This document shows positions 23,593 through 32,392 of a DNA stretch of 64,000 nucleotides, piece after piece. The position numbers and the translations under genes were made by a program. The stretch comes from an uncultured Polaribacter sp. Lineage in GTDB: Bacteria > Bacteroidota > Bacteroidia > Flavobacteriales > Flavobacteriaceae. The first letter of the stretch is position 1. The number at the start of each line of letters is the position of its first letter. Where the stretch lies: contig NZ_CANLXV010000005.1 of assembly GCF_947495205.1 (NCBI RefSeq), positions 124,001 to 188,000 on the forward strand. Direction: 5' to 3'. A model generated the notes under the pieces. That model had not been told where the DNA came from and did no database searches. It was given only the letters and a program-made list of their open reading frames with translations.

Positions 23593-24497
23593 AAAGTTAC
23601 ATAAAAGCAGCCCGTTTAAGAACTTTACCTTTGTCTGTTTCTGGCATAATTATAGGTAGTTTCTTAGGGAATCATCAACTTAAAACAGCAGATTCTATTT
23701 TAACTTCAAGCCTTTTTTGGCTTGCCATTTTAACCACAATTGGTTTTCAAGTACTTTCTAATTTTGCCAATGATTATGGCGATTTTAAAAAAGGTGCAGA
23801 CAAAAATAGAACCGGAGAAGCACGAATGGTTTCTTCTGGAAAAATAACACCAAAACAAATGAAAATAGCAATGATAATTACTACAATTATCACCTTAACA
23901 ATTGCTTTAAATTTAATTTATGTAGCTTTTGGTAGCGATAATTTTGGATATTCAATCTTATTTTTTGTGTTGGGCATTACCTCAATAATAGCAGCAATAA
24001 AATATACTGTTGGCAACTCTGCTTATGGTTATAGCGGCTTTGGAGATGTATTTGTGTTTCTGTTTTTTGGTTTACTCAGTGTTGCTGGTAGTTACTTCTT
24101 GTTTACCAAAAACATAAACTTTCAAATATTTTTACCTGCAATAGCTGTTGGTTTGCTAAGTACAGCTGTTTTAAATTTAAATAATTTAAGAGATCATCAA
24201 GAAGACAAAAACAATAACAAAAACACATTGGTTGTAAAATTAGGCTTTTCTAAAGCTAAAAAATATCATTATTTTTTAATTATTGCTGCCCTTATAACGG
24301 CTTTAGTTTATCTAATGCTTAACTTTAAATCAATTTATCAATTGGTATTTTTAATTGCATTTATACCTTTATTTAAAAATATTATTACCGTTTCTAAAAA
24401 TACAATTCCAGCAAAATTAGACGGTGAGCTCAAAAAAGTTGCACTTAGCACTTTTCTATTCGCAATTTTATTTGGAGTTCTAAATACCATCTTTTAA
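23583..24497 (+). CDS. menA: 1,4-dihydroxy-2-naphthoate polyprenyltransferase
   Basis: This 304-residue integral membrane enzyme attaches the prenyl chain to 1,4-dihydroxy-2-naphthoate to give demethylmenaquinone. It belongs to the UbiA family, with about eight or nine helices. The two Asp-rich Mg-diphosphate motifs are clear: NFANDYGDFKKGAD near residue 60 and NNLRDHQEDKNNNKNT near residue 205. The opening KAARLRTLPLSVSGII is typical of MenA. The gene overlaps the YdbT-like gene by 10 bases. menC and menE follow within 4 kb, which supports the assignment. Confidence 0.95.
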   Translation: MDVKSYIKAARLRTLPLSVSGIIIGSFLGNHQLKTADSILTSSLFWLAILTTIGFQVLSNFANDYGDFKKGADKNRTGEARMVSSGKITPKQMKIAMIITTIITLTIALNLIYVAFGSDNFGYSILFFVLGITSIIAAIKYTVGNSAYGYSGFGDVFVFLFFGLLSVAGSYFLFTKNINFQIFLPAIAVGLLSTAVLNLNNLRDHQEDKNNNKNTLVVKLGFSKAKKYHYFLIIAALITALVYLMLNFKSIYQLVFLIAFIPLFKNIITVSKNTIPAKLDGELKKVALSTFLFAILFGVLNTIF

Positions 24498-24507
24498 AAT
24501 TAGAAAA

Positions 24508-25023
24508 ATGAAAACAATAAAAATTATCTTAATTATTATTTCTTTATGTATTGTTACTTTTTTAGCCACAGGTTTAATTGTTAAAGAAACCAATTACACG
24601 GCTTCTATTACGATTGATAAATCTATAGAAAAAGTGTTTCATAATTTTATGAAAATAGACAGTACTAAAAACTGGATTCCAGAAATACAAACCATAGAAA
24701 CTGTGGTTAAAAATCCAAGCATAACAGGCAGTACCTATAATATTGTGATTTTAAATAATGAACAAACCTTTAAAATGACACAAAAAATTATGGCCTACAT
24801 ACCCAATGAAAAAGCTACATTTTTTTACGATGCAGAAAATATGCTGAAAAAAGACGATTTTGTGTTTACGCAAGAAAACAATAAAACCACCATTACTTTA
24901 AATGCCAATTGCCAAAGCGATTCTTATATTATGGCCTGTATTTTCCCTTATTTTAAAGGTACTTTTAAAGAGCAAAGCGAATTGCATTTAAGTAATTTTA
25001 AAACGTATATTGAAGGTCTTTAG
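24508..25023 (+). CDS. Membrane-anchored SRPBCC-fold protein
   Basis: This 171-residue protein has an N-terminal membrane anchor (about residues 5-24) and a START/SRPBCC-like domain: NYTASITIDKSIEKVFHNFM, then a body of strands ending in a long helix (EQSELHLSNFKTYIEGL). SRPBCC domains form a deep cavity for hydrophobic ligands. It lies 10 bases after menA and before menC, so a link to menaquinone or lipid handling is possible but only inferred. No catalytic residues can be named. Confidence 0.78.
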   Translation: MKTIKIILIIISLCIVTFLATGLIVKETNYTASITIDKSIEKVFHNFMKIDSTKNWIPEIQTIETVVKNPSITGSTYNIVILNNEQTFKMTQKIMAYIPNEKATFFYDAENMLKKDDFVFTQENNKTTITLNANCQSDSYIMACIFPYFKGTFKEQSELHLSNFKTYIEGL

Positions 25024-25124
25024 GTGAGCCTTATAAGTTTAGAATATTGTAAAAAATAATTTTAAACATACAAAACAACTCACTTATAGCCTTTTTCTGC
25101 TCTAAAAAAAATAAAACTATAAAA

Positions 25125-26165
25125 ATGATAAAAGCGAGCTATAAAAAATACTTACTTAATTTTAAAAACCCCAGTGGCACATCTCGTGGCGTTTTAAGAA
25201 AAAAAGAAACCTGGTTTATCATTTTAGAAAAAAACGGTAAAATTGGTATAGGAGAAACCGGTTTATTTAGAGGTTTAAGTGCAGATGATGTAGAAAATTA
25301 TGAAGAGCAATTAATTTACGCTTGTAAAAACATTAACAAAGGACTTGATTTTTTATTAAACGAATTCTTAAAGTTTCCTTCTATTCAATTTGGCTTAGAA
25401 CAAGCTTTTTTATCATTAGAAAGTAACAATAAATTCGAATTATTTCCATCTGATTTTACCCAAAACAACAAACCAATTGCCATTAATGGTTTAGTTTGGA
25501 TGGGAGACAAAGCATTTATGAAATCTCAAATTAAAGAAAAATTAAAAACAGGTTTTTCTTGTATAAAAATGAAAATTGGGGCTATAGATTTTGATACAGA
25601 AATTGATTTATTAAAGTCTATTCGTAAAGAATTTTCTGCTAATGAAATTGAACTGCGAGTAGATGCAAACGGAGCTTTTCAACCAGAAAATGCATTAGAA
25701 AAATTAGAAATTTTATCTAAATTAGATTTGCATTCTATAGAGCAACCTATAAAGCAAGGGCAATTGCAAGAAATGGCAAAATTGTGCGCACAAACACCAC
25801 TGCCTATTGCTTTAGATGAAGAATTAATTGGCGTTTTTAGTTCGGAAGAAAAAAAGAAAATAATAACAACCGTAAAACCACAATATGTAATTTTAAAACC
25901 CAGTTTAGTAGGTGGTTTTCAAGGAAGCAAAACGTGGATAAATATTGCTAAAAAACACCATATTAATTGGTGGATAACTTCTGCACTAGAAAGTAATATT
26001 GGTTTAAACGCCATTGCACAATTTACGTTTAGTTTACAAAATAAATTACCACAAGGTTTGGGCACAGGTGGTTTATTTACCAATAATTTTAGCAGTCCTT
26101 TAGAAGTAGCTAATGGAACTTTAAAATATAACAATTCCAAAAAATGGAATTTCAATTTAATATAA
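25125..26165 (+). CDS. menC: o-succinylbenzoate synthase
   Basis: This 346-residue enzyme of the enolase superfamily dehydrates SHCHC to o-succinylbenzoate in menaquinone synthesis. Key residues are visible: the KxK pair in CIKMKIGAIDF, metal ligands in LRVDANGAF, SIEQPI and ALDEELIG, and the opposite lysine in VILKPSLVGGF. The N-terminal capping domain opens with YKKYLLNFKNPSGTSRG. The stop codon touches the start of the next gene (0 bases between). Dipeptide epimerases share the fold, but menA and menE nearby favour MenC. Confidence 0.93.
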   Translation: MIKASYKKYLLNFKNPSGTSRGVLRKKETWFIILEKNGKIGIGETGLFRGLSADDVENYEEQLIYACKNINKGLDFLLNEFLKFPSIQFGLEQAFLSLESNNKFELFPSDFTQNNKPIAINGLVWMGDKAFMKSQIKEKLKTGFSCIKMKIGAIDFDTEIDLLKSIRKEFSANEIELRVDANGAFQPENALEKLEILSKLDLHSIEQPIKQGQLQEMAKLCAQTPLPIALDEELIGVFSSEEKKKIITTVKPQYVILKPSLVGGFQGSKTWINIAKKHHINWWITSALESNIGLNAIAQFTFSLQNKLPQGLGTGGLFTNNFSSPLEVANGTLKYNNSKKWNFNLI

Positions 26166-27350
26166 ATGAATTACATACAACAAGTTTTTAAAGGTAAAAA
26201 CGAATGGTATCATTGGTTAATAACTGTTTGTTTGGTATTATTTGGCTGGCAAATTTTAGGAGCAATTCCTTTAATAATAGTAGCATTAAGTAAAACGGAA
26301 AACCTTGCTGAATTTACACGTTTAGCAGAAAATAATTTTACCACGGCTGGTTTAAACAAAAATTTCTTGCTTTTTTTAATGTTATTTATGTTTGCTGTAG
26401 GCTTAGTTTTTCTGTGCATTGGTGTAAAATATATTCATAAAAGAAGTATAAAATCTTTAATTACAAGTAGAAAAAAAATAGATTGGCAACGCTTTTTATT
26501 TGGTTTTATAGTTTGGGGTATTATTGCCTTTACCATGTCTTATTGCAGTATTTTATTAGCACCAGAAAATTTTATTTGGAATTTTAATGCAAAACACTTT
26601 TTTATTTTAGTAGCAATCTCTTTTATTTTTATTCCGTTACAAACCAGTTTCGAAGAACTACTTTTTAGAGGATATTTTATGCAAGGAATAGGCGCTGCAA
26701 CCACAAAATCTAAATTTCCATTATATTTTATTACGTTACTAATTTCCATAATAATAATTTCTATTTTAAATTTAATGTACGGTTACAATATTTTTAGTAT
26801 GATAATTGTTTTAGGAATTATAGTTTTTTTAAGTCATTTTGTAATAAGTGAAAAATTAATGAATTCTCTTTTAAATTCCAACTTGAATAAAACCTTGTTT
26901 GGCTATTTAAATACGAAGTTAACACCACTTTTAATAACCTCTTTAATTTTTGGTTTATTGCATGGTGCAAATCCAGAAGTTGCCAAATTAGGCCAAATTA
27001 CAATGGTTTTTTATATTGGTACAGGACTTTTTTTTGGTATTGTAACCTTAATGGACGAAGGTACAGAACTTGCTTTGGGCTTACATGCTATTAACAATAT
27101 TTCTGCAGCTTTTTTAATCACTACAGATTGGACGGTTTTTCAAACAGATGCATTGTATATTGATACATCAGAACCTTCTGTAACTTGGGAAATGTTTATA
27201 CCTGTTTTTGTGTTTTATCCATTAATGTTGCTTCTATTTTCTAAAAAATATGGCTGGCAAAACTGGAAAGAAAAACTAGCTGAAAAAATTGAAATGCCCA
27301 CTAAAATAGATGCTAATTATAAAAATCTAGACGAAATTGGCACCACATAA
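26166..27350 (+). CDS. CPBP family intramembrane glutamic protease
   Basis: This 394-residue multi-spanning membrane protein carries the CPBP (Abi/Rce1-type) motifs: EELLFRGYFMQG (motif EExxxR), a helix with IFGLLHGANPE and GLHAINN with conserved histidines. Eight or so helices are visible. Family members are proteases or act in maturation of prenylated or secreted peptides. It is longer than the core domain (about 200-250) because of an N-terminal helix pair. Its position between menC and menE, with 0 bases to menC and a 14-base overlap with menE, is common in Flavobacteriia as far as I know, but a role in quinone synthesis is not shown. Confidence 0.9.
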   Translation: MNYIQQVFKGKNEWYHWLITVCLVLFGWQILGAIPLIIVALSKTENLAEFTRLAENNFTTAGLNKNFLLFLMLFMFAVGLVFLCIGVKYIHKRSIKSLITSRKKIDWQRFLFGFIVWGIIAFTMSYCSILLAPENFIWNFNAKHFFILVAISFIFIPLQTSFEELLFRGYFMQGIGAATTKSKFPLYFITLLISIIIISILNLMYGYNIFSMIIVLGIIVFLSHFVISEKLMNSLLNSNLNKTLFGYLNTKLTPLLITSLIFGLLHGANPEVAKLGQITMVFYIGTGLFFGIVTLMDEGTELALGLHAINNISAAFLITTDWTVFQTDALYIDTSEPSVTWEMFIPVFVFYPLMLLLFSKKYGWQNWKEKLAEKIEMPTKIDANYKNLDEIGTT

Positions 27351-28413
27351 ATTTCATAAAAACTTTACATTAAACAGTTTTTCATTTACTTGTGTTGATG
27401 AGCTTCTCTCCTATTCTAAAAATTTAGCTACAGAAAACCAAGAGTTTTTAAAAGCATGGTTTGCGCCAGAACCTTTTCTTATTGTGCAAACATCTGGCTC
27501 TACTGGAAAACCAAAACCAATAAAAATTTTAAAGCAACAAATGATAAATTCTGCCTTGGCAACAGGAGAATTTTTCAATTTAAAACCAAAAACAACGGCT
27601 TTATTGTGTTTGCCTACAAAATATATTGCTGGTAAAATGATGCTGGTAAGAGCATTAACTTTGGGTTGGCATTTAGATATTATAAACGCAAATACCAAAC
27701 CTTTAAAAAACAATAATAAAATCTATGATTTCTCTGCAATGGTGCCATTGCAAGTAGAAAATTCTTTAGAAAAATTAAATGCAATAAAACAATTAATAGT
27801 TGGTGGTGGCTTAGTTTCTTGTCAATTACAAAAAAAATTACAAAATTGTAGTACAAAAGTTTTTGCCACTTATGGCATGACGGAAACCATAACCCATATT
27901 GCTGTAAAGCAGTTAAATAATTTTAATACCATTTATAAAACGGCCTTTTATAAAACGTTACCCAACACAACTATTTATGTTGATGAAAGAAGTTGTTTGG
28001 TTATAAAAAATGAAAAAGTTACTAATACAGTTATTTTTACAAATGATGTAGTGCAGCTTACTTCAAATAATCAATTTGAATGGCTTGGACGCTATGACAA
28101 TGTAATTAATTCTGGCGGAATCAAGCTTCAACCTGAAAAAATAGAAGAAAAATTAAGTGAAATTATACAACACCGCTTTTTTGTTGCAGGTATTAAAGAT
28201 GCTATTCTTGGCGAAAAATTAATTCTGATTATTGAAAGTGCTGTTGCTAACTTACCAAAAAACATAAAAGATAAAATTAGCGCAGCAAATATACTTTCTA
28301 AATTCGAAATTCCTAAAGCAATTTATTTTATCAATACTTTTATTGAAACTGAAACCGGTAAAATTCAACGTAAGGCGACACTTGAACAAATTAAAACTAA
28401 TTCAACAAGTTAG
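27337..28413 (+). CDS. menE: o-succinylbenzoate--CoA ligase
   Basis: This 358-residue adenylating enzyme activates o-succinylbenzoate to its CoA thioester for menaquinone synthesis. Motifs are QTSGSTGKPKPI (P-loop, near residue 50), ATYGMTETITHIA, and a C-terminal LGRYDNVINSGGIKLQPEKI. The chain is short for the family (about 450 in E. coli) with a reduced N-terminus, as usual in Bacteroidota. A TTG start at 27337 is used, because in-frame stops at 27307 and 27325 block any upstream ATG and the next ATG falls inside the conserved domain. It overlaps the CPBP gene by 14 bases. Confidence 0.93.
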   Translation: MAPHKFHKNFTLNSFSFTCVDELLSYSKNLATENQEFLKAWFAPEPFLIVQTSGSTGKPKPIKILKQQMINSALATGEFFNLKPKTTALLCLPTKYIAGKMMLVRALTLGWHLDIINANTKPLKNNNKIYDFSAMVPLQVENSLEKLNAIKQLIVGGGLVSCQLQKKLQNCSTKVFATYGMTETITHIAVKQLNNFNTIYKTAFYKTLPNTTIYVDERSCLVIKNEKVTNTVIFTNDVVQLTSNNQFEWLGRYDNVINSGGIKLQPEKIEEKLSEIIQHRFFVAGIKDAILGEKLILIIESAVANLPKNIKDKISAANILSKFEIPKAIYFINTFIETETGKIQRKATLEQIKTNSTS

Positions 28414-28506
28414 TTTACTTCAAATTTATATAGGTTAACTCATTCCCTATTTTTAAAATAGAATATCAAACGTAATTTTATAGCAACTTTTAAAACCTAT
28501 AAAACT

Positions 28507-30582
28507 ATGAAATCATTACTATTTTTTTCTTTAATATGTAACTTATTCTTTTTAAACGCCCAAGAAAAAGAAATTACAGGAACAGTTTCTAGTGCTTCTG
28601 AAAGTTTACCTGGAGTTTCTATTCTTGTAAAAGGAACTACAACTGGCACAACAACAGATTTTGATGGAAAATATAAGATAAAAGCAAATATTGGAGATCA
28701 ATTAATTTTCACCTATTTGGGCTATAAAAAAGTTGTTAAAACTATAGGAAATTCAGCAATTATAAACGTTGTAATGGCCGAAGATGATAGTGTGTTAGAA
28801 GAAATTGTTGTTGTGGGTTATGGAATATCAAGAAAAAGTTATACCACTGGGGCAATTTCTTTATTTAAATCAAAAAAACAAACTAATCCTTTACATGCTC
28901 AGATATCAAATACGTTAAAAGGCACATTATCAGGATTAAAAAGCAGAAACCAACATCAAAAAAATATTAGAATCAAAGGAGTATCAACAAACAGAAAAAA
29001 GCCATTATACATTGTAGATGGAGTTCCTATTAGCAATACCTATAGCAGTTTAGCAGAAAAATTAGACGTTAAAAATATTGAAAAAATAAATATTTACAAA
29101 TCACAAAAAGCAAAGAAATTATTCGGAATTTCTGCCAAAAACGGCTGTATCGTTATTACTACAAAAAAAGGAAATTACAGAGTAGAAAACGACGAATCTT
29201 ATGCGCAAATTCATGAAAACAAGTTTAAACATGTACACTTAAATCCGTTTTCTACATTTTCTATTGATGTAGACAAGGCGTCTTACAGTAACGTTAGAAG
29301 AATGATTAATAATGGAGAAAAAGTACCCTTTGATGCTGTTAAAATAGAAGAAATGGTAAATTACTTCAATTACAATTATGCGCAACCAAAAGATCATCAT
29401 CCTTTTGCAATACATACAGAAGTTGCTCAAACACCTTGGAACACCCAAACAAAATTGGTTAAAATTGGCATACAAGGAAAAAAACATCTAAAAGAAAATT
29501 TACCAGCAGCTAACCTTACTTTTTTAATAGACGTTTCTGGTTCTATGGGAAGTTCAAATAAATTACCATTACTAAAATCTGCATTCAAGTTGTTGGTAAA
29601 ACAATTAAGAAAAAAAGACAAAGTAGCTATTGTAGTTTATGCTGGGGCTGCTGGTATTGTTTTAAAACCAACTTCTGGAAACCATAAAGAAAAAATAATG
29701 GCAGCCTTAAACCACTTAGAGTCTGGTGGTTCAACTGCAGGTGGTGCTGGTATAGAATTGGCTTATGATCTGGCAACAAAACATTTTAAAAAGAATGGAA
29801 ACAATCGTGTTATTTTAGCAACAGATGGCGATTTTAATGTAGGCGCATCTGGCAATAAAGCCATGGAAAAACTAATTACCTCAAAAAGAAAAACTGGTAT
29901 ATTTTTATCTGTTTTAGGTTTTGGTTATGGCAATTATAAAGACAAAGAACTAGAAACTTTGGCAGATAAAGGTAATGGAAATTATGCCTACATAGATACC
30001 ATGCAAGAAGCGCAAAAAGTGTTTGGCCAAGAGTTTGGTGGTACTTTATATACGATTGCAAAAGATGTTAAAATTCAATTAGAATTCAACCCAAATAAAG
30101 TAAAAGGTTATCGGTTAATTGGTTATGAAAACAGGTTGTTAAACAATGAAGACTTTATAGATGATACCATAGATGCTGGAGAATTAGGTTCTGGCCATAC
30201 AGTTACTGCTATTTATGAAATTATTCCGATAAACTCTAATAGTAATTATTTAAAAGAAGTGCCTAAATTGAAATACAATAAGCCTAATCTTAATAATTCA
30301 GGTGAATTATTTACCGTAAAATTTAGATATAAAAAACCATCGGAAGAAAAAAGTATAGCAATAACCCACGTACAAGAAGACAAAACAACTATAATTTCTA
30401 AAGATTTTCAATTTGCAGCTGCAGTGGCACTATTTGGAATGCAATTGAAAAATTCTAGTTATGGTAACAAAACAAGCTTAAAAGATGTTATTGACTTAGC
30501 CATAAAAGGGAGAGGAAAAGACGAAGATGGCTACAGAGCAGAATTTATACGTTTGGTTAAAAGTTATGAAAATGAAATCTAA
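28507..30582 (+). CDS. Chimeric protein: carboxypeptidase-like and TonB plug domains fused to a YfbK-type vWA region
   Basis: This 691-residue secreted protein has a signal peptide (ends LNAQ), a CarbopepD_reg-like domain (about residues 22-95; GVSILVKGTTTGTTTDFDGK) and a SusC-like plug domain (about 95-225; EEIVVVGYG, then PLYIVDGVPI). There is no receptor barrel. Instead comes a YfbK-type N-terminal region, a von Willebrand A domain (about 340-510) with MIDAS motif DVSGSMG and ATDGDFN, and a DUF3520-like C-terminus. The vWA part would bind a protein ligand through a metal ion. The plug without a barrel may dock on TonB-linked receptors; this is inference. The gene stands alone, with its own terminator. 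Confidence 0.88.
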   Translation: MKSLLFFSLICNLFFLNAQEKEITGTVSSASESLPGVSILVKGTTTGTTTDFDGKYKIKANIGDQLIFTYLGYKKVVKTIGNSAIINVVMAEDDSVLEEIVVVGYGISRKSYTTGAISLFKSKKQTNPLHAQISNTLKGTLSGLKSRNQHQKNIRIKGVSTNRKKPLYIVDGVPISNTYSSLAEKLDVKNIEKINIYKSQKAKKLFGISAKNGCIVITTKKGNYRVENDESYAQIHENKFKHVHLNPFSTFSIDVDKASYSNVRRMINNGEKVPFDAVKIEEMVNYFNYNYAQPKDHHPFAIHTEVAQTPWNTQTKLVKIGIQGKKHLKENLPAANLTFLIDVSGSMGSSNKLPLLKSAFKLLVKQLRKKDKVAIVVYAGAAGIVLKPTSGNHKEKIMAALNHLESGGSTAGGAGIELAYDLATKHFKKNGNNRVILATDGDFNVGASGNKAMEKLITSKRKTGIFLSVLGFGYGNYKDKELETLADKGNGNYAYIDTMQEAQKVFGQEFGGTLYTIAKDVKIQLEFNPNKVKGYRLIGYENRLLNNEDFIDDTIDAGELGSGHTVTAIYEIIPINSNSNYLKEVPKLKYNKPNLNNSGELFTVKFRYKKPSEEKSIAITHVQEDKTTIISKDFQFAAAVALFGMQLKNSSYGNKTSLKDVIDLAIKGRGKDEDGYRAEFIRLVKSYENEI

Positions 30583-30600
30583 AAATAACCCATTTATGAA

Positions 30601-30645
30601 AAGAAAAAAGTCTCAGGTTAATTTAAAACCAAAGACTTTTTTCTT
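30601..30645. terminator. Bidirectional intrinsic terminator
   Basis: A 13-bp stem (30601-30613 with 30633-30645), whose loop can form a further short GGTT/AACC pairing, has A-rich and T-rich flanks. It separates the vWA gene from the convergent aminotransferase gene. Confidence 0.85.
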
Positions 30646-30675
30646 CTAAAATATTGCAGTTTATCTTCAATAAGA

Positions 30676-31509
30676 TTAATTACCCGCAATTTGTAAAATT
30701 CTTAAGCTATTTTTTAATTTTGTGCCAATTGAAGTATCAAAAGTTTTCTTTTTGTATTTAGTTACAGGCTGAATGCCCATAATTGCATTGGTTATAAAAA
30801 CCTCATCTGCTTTTTGTATTTCAAAAGGTGAAATACTAGTTTCTTCAATTGTGTAATCTGGGTTTTTAGTAAGCATTTCAATAACTTTCATTCTTACAAT
30901 ACCTCTAATACAACCTTCTGTTAAAGCTGGCGTTTTTATGGTTGTGCCTTTAATTATAAAAATATTTCCATTGGCTACTTCTGCAACTCCTTTTCTTTCA
31001 TTTACCAAAATACAATTGTCTAAGTCGTTCTCTTCCGCAAAAATACTTGCTAAAGTATTTAAAATTCTATTGTTGGTTTTTATGGTTGATAAAAGGCCAG
31101 AATAATTATAAAAATCCTTAAAAACATCTATTTGGTAGCTACTTTTAGTTTGATAATCTGTAGCAGAAACTTCTATGATATAATCTATTTTATTTGTTTT
31201 TGGAGTATAAAAACCACCGTCTTTTCTAAATACATTTAATCTTGCTCTAAAAGATGTTGCTTTATCTTGTACTGCTATTGTTTTTAAAATTTCTTGCTCT
31301 AAAAATTCTAATGTAAATTCCATAGGAATTTTCATACGTAACATTCTCATAGAAGCCATTAATCTAAAGTAATGGTCTTCCCAAAAAACAACTTTATTAT
31401 TTACTACTTTAATGGTTTCAAATATTCCATCGCCATATTTAAAACCTCTATTATCTGTAGTTAATTGTATGTTTTCTTTAAAAAGTAATGTTCCATTAAA
31501 ATTAATCAT
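30676..31509 (-). CDS. Class IV PLP aminotransferase / aminodeoxychorismate lyase-like
   Basis: This 277-residue protein belongs to the fold-type IV PLP family (IlvE, PabC, D-amino acid transaminase). It opens with DNRGFKYGDGIFETIKV, carries the PLP lysine in LSTIKTNNRIL and has ERKGVAEVANGNIFI followed by the phosphate-binding TEGCIRGIVR. The short chain and lack of a clear branched-chain signature favour 4-amino-4-deoxychorismate lyase (PabC, folate synthesis) over IlvE, but sequence reading alone does not settle it. Its promoter would lie in the 103-base gap shared with the START-like gene. Confidence 0.88.
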   Translation of the reverse strand: MINFNGTLLFKENIQLTTDNRGFKYGDGIFETIKVVNNKVVFWEDHYFRLMASMRMLRMKIPMEFTLEFLEQEILKTIAVQDKATSFRARLNVFRKDGGFYTPKTNKIDYIIEVSATDYQTKSSYQIDVFKDFYNYSGLLSTIKTNNRILNTLASIFAEENDLDNCILVNERKGVAEVANGNIFIIKGTTIKTPALTEGCIRGIVRMKVIEMLTKNPDYTIEETSISPFEIQKADEVFITNAIMGIQPVTKYKKKTFDTSIGTKLKNSLRILQIAGN

Positions 31510-31561
31510 CTCCTCTATTTTAAGAATGCAAAATTACTATAATTTGTTATAATTTAATCAT

Positions 31562-31588
31562 AAAAAAACCAGCAATTCTGCTGGTTTT
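31562..31588 (-). terminator. Terminator of the START-like gene
   Basis: A 10-bp stem (31565-31574 with 31579-31588) with a 4-base loop borders an A-run that is a T-run on the minus strand, 25 bases past the stop codon. Confidence 0.88.
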
Positions 31589-31612
31589 AAATTTGTATAA
31601 TCTCTTAGTTTA

Positions 31613-31996
31613 TTAGGCGCCAATGGTATGTTTTAACTCATCTATTTGGTTTTCCCATAATTGTTTTGCTTCCTCTACCTCATCTTCATCTTCAGCAAAA
31701 TCTGTAATAATTAAAGAAACATCTTTAGTTAACGGGTCTACCTGAATTTTTATTTCGAAAAAGCTTTCATCTCCTTCACTTTCTTGCCATTTCCAACGTA
31801 TTCTTTCGCCAGATTTTTTAGTTATTAAATCTGCCAATTCTTCTGTACCTTCCCAAACAAAACTAAACACTTTACCTCTAGCGTTTACCTTATCTGCAAA
31901 CCATTCTTGTAAATTAGATGGCGAAGAAATATATTGATATAACATGTTGGGCGAAGCATGTACTGGAATTTCGAGTTCGTATTGTATTTTTTCCAT
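31613..31996 (-). CDS. START-like (SRPBCC) domain protein
   Basis: This 127-residue soluble protein is a single SRPBCC/AHSA1-like domain: YELEIPVHASPNMLYQYISS, then LQEWFADKVN and a C-terminal helix (EAKQLWENQIDELKHTIG). It is highly acidic in the second half. Related proteins in Flavobacteriia are annotated only as START-like; the cavity may bind a hydrophobic ligand. Together with the proteins at 24508 and 49426 it makes three SRPBCC proteins in the window. Confidence 0.85.
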   Translation of the reverse strand: MEKIQYELEIPVHASPNMLYQYISSPSNLQEWFADKVNARGKVFSFVWEGTEELADLITKKSGERIRWKWQESEGDESFFEIKIQVDPLTKDVSLIITDFAEDEDEVEEAKQLWENQIDELKHTIGA

Positions 31997-32060
31997 TTAT
32001 TTTTTTTGGTTGGCTGGCAAGATAAGTATTAATTCTATTTAAAAAAAATTAGCACTCTAC

Positions 32061-32090
32061 TTGCCAGTCTATAAAAAGTAATTATATTTG
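32061..32090 (+). promoter_or_regulatory. tRNA promoter, Bacteroidota type
   Basis: TTG (32061-32063), exactly 19 bases, then TATATTTG (32083-32090). Transcription would start near 32096, about 10 bases before the tRNA. Confidence 0.88.
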
Positions 32091-32105
32091 CACCCGCAAA
32101 CCAAT

Positions 32106-32179
32106 GGCGAGGTAGCTCAGTTGGTTAGAGCGCAGGATTCATAACCCTGAGGTCGGCAGTTCAAATCTGCTCCTCGCTA
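32106..32179 (+). tRNA. tRNA-Met (CAT), elongator type
   Basis: The 74-base sequence folds as a tRNA: acceptor stem GGCGAGG with CCTCGCT (the first pair is G-U), D-arm GCTC...GAGC, anticodon loop TTCATAA with anticodon CAT, and T-loop TTCAAAT. The CCA end is not encoded. The initiator hallmarks (unpaired 1:72 and three G-C pairs in the anticodon stem) are missing, so it is an elongator tRNA-Met or, less likely, the CAT-anticodon tRNA-Ile whose C34 is modified to lysidine. Confidence 0.93.
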
Positions 32180-32188
32180 CTTAAAAAT

Positions 32189-32222
32189 AAAGCAGTTACA
32201 TAATTTTTGTAACTGCTTTTTT
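32189..32222 (+). terminator. tRNA terminator
   Basis: A perfect 12-bp stem (32189-32200 with 32208-32219) is followed by a T-run to 32222. It closes a single-tRNA transcript. Confidence 0.9.
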
Positions 32223-32392
32223 ATTATTAGACAACTATCCGATAACATTTTTAATATTGATCCCAAAAAACACTTATTCTAAAAGCTATCTTTTCTAAAT
32301 ATTTTAAATTTGATAAAAAAACATAAAATTAGAAGTAAATAATATATTTTAGTCCTCTATTTTTACCAATATCATTTTAATTATTCTGAAGT

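Noticed and set aside
32106..32179. Initiator tRNA-fMet
   Set aside because: The acceptor stem starts with a G-U pair rather than an unpaired base, and the anticodon stem lacks the three G-C pairs of initiators.
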